Positions 56,673-64,000 of a stretch of 64,000 bases of DNA are shown here, piece after piece; the stretch's first letter is position 1, and every line of letters starts with the position of its first letter. Origin of the DNA: Malania oleifera (taxonomy: Eukaryota > Streptophyta > Magnoliopsida > Santalales > Ximeniaceae). The translations under genes were made by a program, and so were the position numbers. The notes under the pieces are model-generated. The model had not been told where the DNA came from. It ran no database searches and worked only from the letters and a program-made list of their open reading frames with translations. The stretch is from the NCBI RefSeq assembly GCF_029873635.1, contig NC_080421.1:36064617-36128616 (forward strand). The letters run 5' to 3'.

Positions 56673-58000
56673 GGTGCATACATGTCTCTCATTCCCAACT
56701 TGTCAAGTGAGCTATAAAACACCTTACTTGACACAGCCTTTGTGAGAATATCAGTTAGTTGATTCTCAGATGCCATGAACAGATACTTAATTATCTTGGT
56801 CTCGATGTTGTGCTTACTAAAGTGTTCATTCACCTCAACATGTTCGGTCCGATCATGCTGAACTAGATTATGGGCAATGATAGTCGCGTATTTATTGTCA
56901 CAGAACAAGTTCATCTCAGATCTGAGATCAAACCCAATTTCTGCTAGTAGTTTTTGAGCCACAAAAGTTCACCAAGTCCCTTTGCCATTCCTCTAAATTC
57001 AGCTTCAGCACTAGAAAAAGAGACCACTTTCTGTTTCTTACTTCTCCGTGTAACCAAATTTCCCTCTACAAAGATGAAGTAGCCCGATGTGGATTTTCTG
57101 TTAGATACATCTCCTACCCAGTCTGCATCAGTATATCCATCAACATTTAGATGATCATTCTTGGAGAACATATCTCCTTTTCTAGGTGCAGATTTCAAAT
57201 ATCTAAGGATCCAGGTAACAACTTCCATATGATCCATGCTTGGAGAGCTCATAAACTGACTTACCTTACTTACTGCATAGGTGATGTTCGAGCGTGTGTG
57301 GGATAGGTAAATGAGCTTCCCTACTAACTGCTGATATATTTCCTTATTAGCTAGCCGTTGATTCTGGGATTCGCCAAGTTTATGATTTTGAATTATCGGA
57401 GTGTCTGCAGGTTTGCATCCCAACAAGCTCACCTCAGCCAATAGGTCTAGAATGTACTTTCTTTAGGAAAGGAAAATACCCTGTCTAGACCTGGAAACCT
57501 CAATGCCTAAAAAATATTTTATACCAACGAGGTTTTTCATCTCAAACTTTGTTCCTAACGGCTCTTAGAGTCTAGCAATCTATTATGTATCATCTCCTAT
57601 TATAATCATGTCATCAACATAAATGATCAAGACGGATACTTTACCAAGTCGGTGCTTTACAAATAATGTGTGATCAGCATTACTTTGTTGGAATCCATAC
57701 TTTCTCATAGCAATGCTAAACCTTCCAAACCATGCACGTGGTGACTGTTTTAGACCATACAGAGCTCGTTGAAGTTTGCATACAAGCTCACTCTTTGAAG
57801 TAACCGTGTATCCTAGGGGAAGCTCCATGTACACTTCTTCCTCAATACTACCATGGAGGAATGCGTTCTTTACGTCAAATTGATGTAATGGCCAGTCCAA
57901 GTTAGCAGCTAGAGATAATAAAACTCTAATAGTGTTCAGTTTTTCCACAGGTGAGAAGGTATCAAAATGATCTATACCATAAGTTTGAGTGTAACCCTTT
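56666..58000 (-). pseudogene. Right-hand copia RT and RNase H
   Basis: 57948-57583 reads [56 protein letters not shown] (YVDD intact). A frame break near 57460-57590 precedes 57441-56944: LVGKLIYLSHTRSNITYAVS, GYTDADWVGDVSNRKSTSGY, KKQKVVSFSSAEAEFRGMAK. A second break near 56950 precedes 56962-56666: NLFCDNKYATIIAHNLVQHD, VNEHFSKHNIETKII, ending QLTDILTKAVSSKVFYSSLD. Catalytic residues look kept; at least two frame breaks prevent a full protein. Confidence 0.85.
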
Positions 58001-59000
58001 GCTACGAGCCTTGCCTTGTACTACTCAACAGATCCATTTGTCTTGTATTTAATAGAAAAAATCCACTTGCATCCAACAATTTTCTTTCCTTCTGGCAAAC
58101 AGACTAGAGACCAAGTATTATTTTTCTATAGAGCCTCTATTTCTTCCTTTATTGCCTGTCCACCTTGGATTTGCCAAGGCTTCATGAATGTTTTCTAGGA
58201 CATAATGTGACGATACTGAGTGCACAAAGGACTTGAGGGGTTCGGACATATTTTAAGTTGAAACATAATTAGTGATGGGGTACTCAGATTTCTTCCTGTC
58301 ACAGTTAGGTGAATACTAATTGGGTGGCTTTCCGCGATTATGCTTGAAAGGTAAAGTATAGCCATTAGAAGCATGTAAATCATTAGTAAGTAAAGAAGCA
58401 GTAGGGGACTTACCTCTTGGATATTCTTAGGATTTGGGTCAGGAGGTACTCTGGAGGTGAGGGGCTCGGCTTCAGATGTCTCTGATTTATCATCCCTATG
58501 ATCGTTCCTTTTTACCTTACCCCCTTCCATATCAATCCCATAGTCAATTTCCTGCGATTTTTGTGCCATATCCACACAATCCTTGGTTCCGTCTTCAACT
58601 TTATTATTATTAGTAATGTTTTCCATGAATCAGATTCACCCATCTGTGCGGGTCCATCAGGTCCATTAATTGCAAAACTAGGCCACTATGACCAATTTGG
58701 CTCTGACTAATTTGGCTTTTCATCCGAACGCTCCCCCTAAATAGGCAAATCTAACTTGGGAGAGAAAAAGGTTTTAGATTCAGAAAACGTGACATCTAAT
58801 GTGACGTATGTCCGTTTGGTAGGTGGATGATAACACCTCTAGTCCTTTGTGTGGGTAGCATACCCCACAAAGATACACTGTAGGGCACATGGGTCCAATT
58901 TAGTCATTTGATTTTTATGAAGATGAATGAAGGCCACGCACCTAAACACCCTTGGAGGAATCACTAAAATAGAAGGTAGTGAGACATAACTGGATAAGGC
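58001..59000 (-). pseudogene. Right-hand copia integrase tail and IN/RT linker
   Basis: Near 58740-59000: HLHKNQMTKLDPCALQCIFV, GYATHTKD, a stop, KRTYVTLDVTFSESKTFF, the integrase C-terminus. 58626-58195 covers the hydrophilic linker. Near 58000-58190 are the RT N-terminal blocks (QAIKEEIEAL-like; GCKWIFSIKYK-like) with a stop near 58020. Several stops. Confidence 0.7.
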
Positions 59001-59675
59001 TTACAACGGCGTTTTATAGTTGAGTATCTTTGATGGCATACGATTTAAGAGATGCACCACAATGGCAGTTGCATCATCCCAGTATTGTCGAGGGACGTAT
59101 GTTCCAATTAGGAGTGCATGAGCTGTTTCCAAAATATGCCGATTTTTCCTTTTAGTAATCCCATTTTGTTGAGGGGTTTGCAAGCAAGAAGTCTCATGTA
59201 TTAATCCATGAGTTTGGAAATATGCTTGGAATTTTTGATTGACGTATTCCCTCTTGTTGTCAGGCCGGAGTATATCGATTTTTTCAAAAAATTGAGTCTG
59301 GATCACAGAGTGAAATACACAAAAAATATCAAACACTTCATCTTTATTTTTTAAGAGGTACAACCAGGTCATTCGGGTGTAGTCATCAATGAATGTAACA
59401 AACCATCGAGTTCTGTTGTAGCTAGTTATAGGAGATGGCCCCCACACATCTGAATGAATTAAAGAAAATGGCTTGGAACTTTTATTCATACTCATCGGAA
59501 ATGATACCTGATGACTTTTTGCTAAAACACAAGTATCACACTTAAATTCTGAAGGAAAATAATTTGAAAATAAGTCTGGAAACAAGTACTTCATGTAACT
59601 AAATGATGAATGGCCTAACCAACGATGCCATAACCAAATCTTTGTACAACCTCTCCCTCTTAGTACCATGCCCAA
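59001..59675 (-). pseudogene. Right-hand copia preintegrase and integrase core, 224 codons open
   Basis: Reads TKIWLWHRWLGHSSFSYMKY, FKCDTCVLAKSHQVSFP, FSLIHSDVWGPSPITSYNRT (first Asp), WFVTFIDDYTRMTWLYLLKN, KIDILRPDNKREYVNQKFQA (second Asp kept, Gly-Thr replaced by Lys-Arg), TPQQNGITKRKNRHILETAH. The catalytic Glu of NGVxERKNR is Lys here (GITKRKN), so the DDE triad is incomplete. Continues into the C-terminal tail beyond 59001. Confidence 0.82.
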
Positions 59676-59773
59676 TGATCTCCTTGGTGAGAATATCCTA
59701 AAAAAGACAAAATGTAGGATATATTAGCGAAACACAATACAATTTAGTAGTAGCTTGAATAACTGACATTAAT

Positions 59774-59995
59774 TTATTCGAGAGAGATAGGACAAGCAAA
59801 GTATTGGATAAGGAGAGGGTGGGTGATAACTAGGGTCACTGTGCTAGCCCCTGTAACAAGATAAGGAACACCATTGGCATTAATTATGCTAGTCCATTGA
59901 GGTTTGGTGATTTGAATAAAGTCTGAGTCGTCGAATGTCATATGGTCAGTGGCTCCGGAATCAACTATCCAACCATCATATTTACCATGAGCCAA
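59774..59995 (-). pseudogene. Right-hand copia protease
   Basis: Reads YDGWIVDSGATDHMTFDDSD, then TKPQWTSIINANGVPYLVTG and ASTVTLVITHPLL, the copia protease with DSGATDHM intact. A stop and frame break near 59770 separate it from the preintegrase region. Confidence 0.85.
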
Positions 59996-60017
59996 GATTA
60001 AACATGCTTGTCCCTCA

Positions 60018-60298
60018 TTACCATGATAAGTAGAGATGTTGTAGTAGGCATAGTTTGCGGGATGAGGGATAGTTGTGGTGTTGCCTCAACCTGTGTTGCC
60101 AGACCCGAACCACCCCCGATCTCATGGGCCTTTTGCACCTTAAGGTCATGCCACCACTCTCGATACCCATGAAGTTTGAAATAGGTTTCTTAGGTGTGCT
60201 TGAGATTCCCACAATGGCTACATCCCCCTCCTTATGTCTGGGACTTTCCCCGGTTGAGATGAGAGACTTTGTCACTGCCCATTGGCATCTTTTGGGAC
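60018..60298 (-). pseudogene. Right-hand copia gag C-terminus with zinc knuckle
   Basis: In the frame GSDKVSHLNRGKSQT the minus strand continues CSHCGNLKHT, stop, ETYFKLHGYREWWHDLK: the C-C-H-C knuckle common in copia gag, with its last Cys replaced by Tyr and a stop inside (about 60183-60225). Sequence is cut at 60298 by the next element; GGGAC at 60294-60298 should be duplicated at the far end, outside the window. Confidence 0.75.
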
Positions 60299-61708
60299 TG
60301 TTGGCCTAGTTGAATGTCTAGAGGGGGTGAATAGAATTTCTTCAAGGATGTGCTAACTTTCTACAACTACAAAAAATCTTACCAAGAACAAGTGTATAAA
60401 GTTGCAGTGTAAAGATGCAGGAAATCACAATAATAATAAATGAGATATGAAAGAAGAGAAGCTGAACACAAAGATATTTACGTGGTTCGGCACCCCGCCT
60501 ACGTTCACGCCTTGAGACCAACTCAAGGATTCCCAAAATCCACTATAATCCTCCTTCGGGCGGAGAAGCCAATACACAGCAGCTCACCAAGAACTTTCAA
60601 CAAGGTGCTCACTTAGAGACACCCAACAATAGTTCACAAAGAGCCTTTCTTTACAAGAAGTAGATGAGAAATCAATGTAAGCTTGAAAACTCCCTTTGAG
60701 CTGATTACAACAATAAATTCCTTACTCAATGTCCTTTTGTCAATAGAGTAGTGGCAAGACTAAGAGTGGCAAGAAGAGGGCAAGTGAGTGTATGAGAAAA
60801 CCTTAGAAAGTTGACAATACCAATGAATGATCTCTTTGCAATATAAATTTTCTAGGTAGTAAGTAAATTCTATTTACTCCTATTTAAACACTAAATGGCG
60901 AGTGCAATGTTGGAGAGCCGTTGGGCACTTATGAATGTAAAACAAGATTCAAAATAGTCGTTCTGCAGCATTTAATGTTCGCTGCCATCCGACGTTCGTC
61001 GACAAAGCCCTGTGTTCATCGACGAGCTCTTCAGTCAATTCGTCAACAAAGCCCTGTGTTCGTCGACGAGTTGATGGTTTTGAATTCTGGTACCTCTCGG
61101 TATATTTTCTTCGATGAGAACCTGTGTTCATTGACGAATTCTTGGGCCATTCATCGACGACGCCCTGTGTTCGTCGACGAATTATGGCTCTGAATTCAGA
61201 TGCCCCTCGGTATCTTTTCATCGACGAGAACCCTGTGTTCATCGACAAAATTTGTGCTATGCTCGTTGACGAAACCCTGTGTTCGTCGACGAGATCCTTC
61301 TTCTTAATATTTTTTCCTTTAAGTTCTAAGAAGGTCTTTTGTTTGTTTGGGGGTTTCTTTATACTCTTTTAAATGACTTTACTAGTATTTTTTGTGTGTG
61401 TGTGATACACCTCTTTCTTACTCTTAGTATTGATCTTTACTCTATGTACAAGATGTTTACAAGATGATATCTCTCTCATTCACACACTCATTCTTCAGAT
61501 GACTTTATTTATTTGTGTATCGTCCAAGAATGCATTGAGACACTTGTGCTTCTGGCATAAGATGCTTTGACTGTTTGTTGGTTCAGATGCTATTCTGCAT
61601 ACCTGAAAACATGTCTTAGTGAAACGTTAGTGACCTTAAGAGCAGCTAATGGGTTGTTAGCGTCAAAACACAGTAGGAATGAAAGACCTTTAACTATTTG
61701 GTCTAACA
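60299..61708 (-). repeat. 3' LTR of the nested right-hand copia, 1410 bp
   Basis: Plus-strand start TGTTGGCCTAGTTG, end TTTGGTCTAACA next to the PPT. TATA-like ctcctatttaaac near 60878, leader motif CGTGGTTCGGC..CCGCCTACGTTCACGCC near 60480-60512, array of ttcgtcgacgaa palindromes spaced by ccctgtgttc at 60978-61292. Confidence 0.87.
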
Positions 61709-62158
61709 TTCTCCCCCTTTTTTATGATGGCAATCCATTAGTGTCTCTTAAAAAAAATAAATGCTCCCCCTTTCTAAATGGAATGGTTTAGAGTTTAAAT
61801 AAAATTCTCCCCCTTAATGTTTGCATTTTATGAAAGAGTAGTTTATTTAAATTTTGGCAACATGTTGTTTACAAGTAGGATATTTTCCATTTACTCCTAC
61901 ATAAACCATGACAGTACAGTATATCAATCATTCAAGTGCATAGATAGAGTATTTATAAAAGAGAAATGCAATGCTTGCTAATGTTTCATTACTGAATATG
62001 TGTCGTTCTTACAAACAGTGATTTAAGGCTAGTATTATCAACTAGAGATTACATCCGAATATAACTGAAAGAAGAGACCTAAATCTACTTCTCCCCCTTT
62101 GCCATAATCAAAATTGGGGGACGGCGGAGAAAGCGAGCTACTCGTGGGGGCAACCCAA
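61709..62158 (-). other. PPT and 3' UTR of the nested right-hand copia
   Basis: ttctcccccttttt at 61709-61722 is the PPT. Further tracts: gctccccctttc (about 61764), ttctcccccttaa (about 61806), ttctccccctttgcc (about 62090). No coding frame. Confidence 0.75.
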
Positions 62159-63931
62159 TCACTCAAATAGTGCAGCAAAAGATGCATCGAGAGAGTCAAA
62201 ACGAGCGCAATTGTTGCTTTCTTGCCGAGCTAGAGACGCCTGGATAGAACTGAAATGATGGCATTGCCGAAGTTCTGTCTGCGTCATAGTGTGGTGAAGC
62301 TCATCCAGGTGCTCCAGTATGTGGCCATAGATGGTGTCCTCATGCTCACCTTCATCGGCTTCGGCTTCCAAGGCAGCCTCAACCTCATCGACGGGAATAG
62401 GGCCCTGCTCGTGGGCTTTGACCCACATGTTAGTGGCTTCGTCCTTTTCGATGTGCATGCGTTGAAGAGTTGCCTCAGTGTAAATATCTTCAGGCGCAGG
62501 ACAAATACAAGGCAGGCCGGTGCGAATGAGGTCGAAGTGGTCGAAGAAGGTTGTGAGGAGACGACCGTATGGGAGACAGCCGCGTTGCCGCTTGAGGTCT
62601 TCTTCCATGTTTTGAACGATGATAGAGGGGAGATACAAAAAGCTACCTATCATGCCTCGGTAGAGTTTTTGGTCAATGTTTTTCCCTTTTTCATCGGCAT
62701 CAAGCTTTGTTGTGATGCTCATGGGAGTTGCCTTAGATTTTCCCATTTCAAGGTTGAATTTCTTTAACATGTCCCTAATGTATTTGGCCTGATTTATGAA
62801 GATTCCATGTTTCATTTTCTTGATTTGTAATCCTAGGAAGAAGGTTAACTCACCCATCATGCTCATCTCAAATGTTTCCTGCATAGTTTGAGCAAAGTCT
62901 TGACATAAGGTCTCATTTGTGGCCCCAAAGATAATATCATCCACATAGATTTGTATAACTAGTATATCATTTTCTTTATGTTTTAAGAAAAGAGTGGTAT
63001 CGAATTTTCCTCTTGTGAACCCATTTTCAAGAAGAAATTTGCTTAAGCGTTCATACCAAGCTCTTGGTGCTTGCTTAAGTCCGTAAAGGGCTTTTGAGAG
63101 TTTATATACATGATCGGGATAAGTGTGGCTCTCAAAACCAGGAGGTTGTTTGACAAAAACTTCTTCATTTATGTATCCATTTAAGAAGGCACTTTTAACA
63201 TCCATTTGAAATAATTTGAAGTTTTTGTAACAAGCAAAAGCAAGGAGCATTCTAATGGCTTCTAGTCTAGCTACAGGAGCATAGGTTTCATCGTAGTCAA
63301 TACCCTCTTGTTGGTTGTATCCTTGGGCTACAAGTCTAACTTTATTTCTAACAATGTTTCCATCTTCATCTTTCTTGTTCCTAAATACCCATTTAGTGCC
63401 AATTATTGTGGTATTTTTGAGTTTAGGAACTAAGTGCCATACTTTGTTTCTTTCGAATTGATCTAATTTTTCTTGCATAGCATTTATCCAATTTTCATCA
63501 TTTTCAGCTTCTTCAAAGTTTTTTGGTTCTAGATGAGATACGAAAGCAATGTGATTACATCCACTTCTAAGGTGAGATCGGGTGCTGACTGCTTGAGAGG
63601 GACGTCCTATGATGAGATCAGTTGGATGATTTTTTACAAACTTCCAAGCTTTGGATAATCCATGATCTTCTTTCTCTTTTGGTTGGTTTGATTCTTGAGG
63701 AGAAGATCCTAGATGATCTACATTTGTATCTTGATAGTTTGTGTCTTGATCATTATTTAACTTGAGTTGTTCTATTTCTCTTTCAATTCTAAAGGTTGTG
63801 ACTTGGTTTTCTTCATCTATCTTAACAAGAGTTTTGGATGCGTGAGGATTTGTTTCATCAAATACGACATGGGTTGATTCTTGAACAGTCAGAATTCTTT
63901 TGCTGAATACTCTATATGCTTTACTATTCAT
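62159..63931 (-). CDS. Chimeric copia ORF: RT fused to the tail of an extra ORF (590 codons)
   Basis: Open from the minus-strand ATG at 63931, though the true polyprotein begins outside the window. Residues 1-170 are the integrase tail and linker; RT spans about 170-400 with FQMDVKSAFLNG (241-252), [12 protein letters not shown] (281-292), YVDD (329-332) and FLGLQIKK. Normal copia sequence ends at YRGMIGSFLYL (434; about 62630). From 435 on the protein reads VQNMEEDLKRQRGCLPYGRL, LTTFFDHFDLIRTG, then an acidic tail. LPYGRLLTTFFDHF is the C-terminal signature of the putative plant transposon protein type seen at 7471-8651. A deletion has thus joined mid-pol to a downstream ORF in frame, losing RNase H. 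RT looks intact, but without RNase H the element cannot replicate by itself. Confidence 0.82.
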   Translation of the reverse strand: MNSKAYRVFSKRILTVQESTHVVFDETNPHASKTLVKIDEENQVTTFRIEREIEQLKLNNDQDTNYQDTNVDHLGSSPQESNQPKEKEDHGLSKAWKFVKNHPTDLIIGRPSQAVSTRSHLRSGCNHIAFVSHLEPKNFEEAENDENWINAMQEKLDQFERNKVWHLVPKLKNTTIIGTKWVFRNKKDEDGNIVRNKVRLVAQGYNQQEGIDYDETYAPVARLEAIRMLLAFACYKNFKLFQMDVKSAFLNGYINEEVFVKQPPGFESHTYPDHVYKLSKALYGLKQAPRAWYERLSKFLLENGFTRGKFDTTLFLKHKENDILVIQIYVDDIIFGATNETLCQDFAQTMQETFEMSMMGELTFFLGLQIKKMKHGIFINQAKYIRDMLKKFNLEMGKSKATPMSITTKLDADEKGKNIDQKLYRGMIGSFLYLPSIIVQNMEEDLKRQRGCLPYGRLLTTFFDHFDLIRTGLPCICPAPEDIYTEATLQRMHIEKDEATNMWVKAHEQGPIPVDEVEAALEAEADEGEHEDTIYGHILEHLDELHHTMTQTELRQCHHFSSIQASLARQESNNCARFDSLDASFAALFE

Positions 63932-64000
63932 GGCATATCCTATGAAGATCCCCTCATCGGACTTTGAGTCAAATTTGGCTAAATGATCCCTATCATTTAG
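63932..64000 (-). pseudogene. Upstream continuation of the chimeric copia ORF (integrase tail)
   Basis: The minus strand reads on upstream of 63931 as LNDRDHLAKFDSKSDEGIFI and GYAMNSKAY, the integrase C-terminal block, in the same frame as the 590-codon ORF. So the ATG at 63931 is an internal Met, and the frame is open to the window edge. Confidence 0.75.

Larger units (their letters stand above)
56330..60298 (-). mobile_element. Right-hand copia element, 5' part displaced by an insertion
   Basis: Minus strand: gag knuckle (about 60225-60183), protease (59995-59774), preintegrase/integrase (59675-59001), linker (59000-58000), RT (57990-57450), RNase H (57441-56666), PPT (about 56670-56659), partial 3' LTR. 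The element is cut in gag at 60298 by another copia whose far end lies outside the window, so the 5' LTR, PBS and most of gag are not seen. Fewer stops than the left nest, but not intact. Confidence 0.87.
60299..64000 (-). mobile_element. Copia element nested in the right-hand copia, 3' half in window
   Basis: 3' LTR 60299-61708, PPT 61709-61722, then minus-strand coding sequence to the window end. The RT is most like the copia elements of the left nest (YVDDIIFGATNE, FLGLQI, DEKGKNID, YRGMIGS). It has the longest open frame in the window and is therefore probably one of the younger insertions. An internal deletion removed RNase H (see the chimeric ORF). Confidence 0.87.

Noticed and set aside
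62255-62767. 170-codon open frame on the plus strand
   Set aside because: It is antisense to the chimeric copia ORF, has no recognisable domain and uses the complement of conserved RT/extra-ORF codons.

Overview
The window reads as a retrotransposon-dense intergenic stretch of a flowering-plant nuclear genome. It is AT-rich, packed with decayed Ty1/copia and Ty3/gypsy LTR elements whose primer-binding sites match plant initiator-Met tRNA, and it carries one plant-specific AP2/ERF transcription-factor gene (52473-52925, minus strand). No rRNA, tRNA, CRISPR array or bacterial-type operon is visible. The species cannot be fixed from sequence alone.

Left nest (1-23040, all minus strand). An old copia pol relic (1-637 and 2465-2632) is split by a solo LTR (638-2464, target-site duplication GTGGT). 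Abutting it is an outer copia element (2633 to about 23040). Its 2-kb 3' LTR is broken by another solo LTR (4449-6690, TTTGG). Its pol is broken by a complete 9.5-kb nested copia (11918-21423, GGAAG) with two roughly 2-kb LTRs, a PBS and a PPT. The outer element also carries a decayed extra ORF (7471-8651) between pol and the 3' LTR that resembles the putative plant transposon protein family.

Middle-left (23041-29905). A gypsy gag-protease fragment without RT/integrase (minus), a likely minus-oriented gypsy LTR, the end of a plus-oriented gypsy LTR, and a tangled set of copia-type LTR pieces, one of them inverted relative to its partner at 50243-50691.

Middle nest (29906-50691, plus strand). 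A Tork-like copia cut by four insertions, one nested inside another: solo LTR 31421-33446, a whole gypsy element 33576-45281 (GGTAA; minus strand), a solo LTR inside that gypsy's 3' LTR (34183-36465, ACATA), and solo LTR 47765-49682 (GATAA). Removing the insertions gives one continuous, though stop-riddled, copia gag-pol order.

Gene island (50692-56300). The ERF gene with a TATA-like box and a (GA)n tract upstream, then about 3 kb of AT-rich sequence with nothing recognised.

Right nest (56330-64000, minus strand). A copia element (gag knuckle, PR, IN, RT, RNase H, PPT, partial 3' LTR) interrupted by a second copia beginning at 60299 and running off the window. That second element keeps a 590-codon open frame in which a full RT is fused, across a deletion, to the tail of the same extra-ORF family seen in the left nest.

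The most unusual recurring signal is that nearly every long LTR here, copia and gypsy alike, has a family-specific array of short near-palindromes just upstream of its TATA box in the U3 region.
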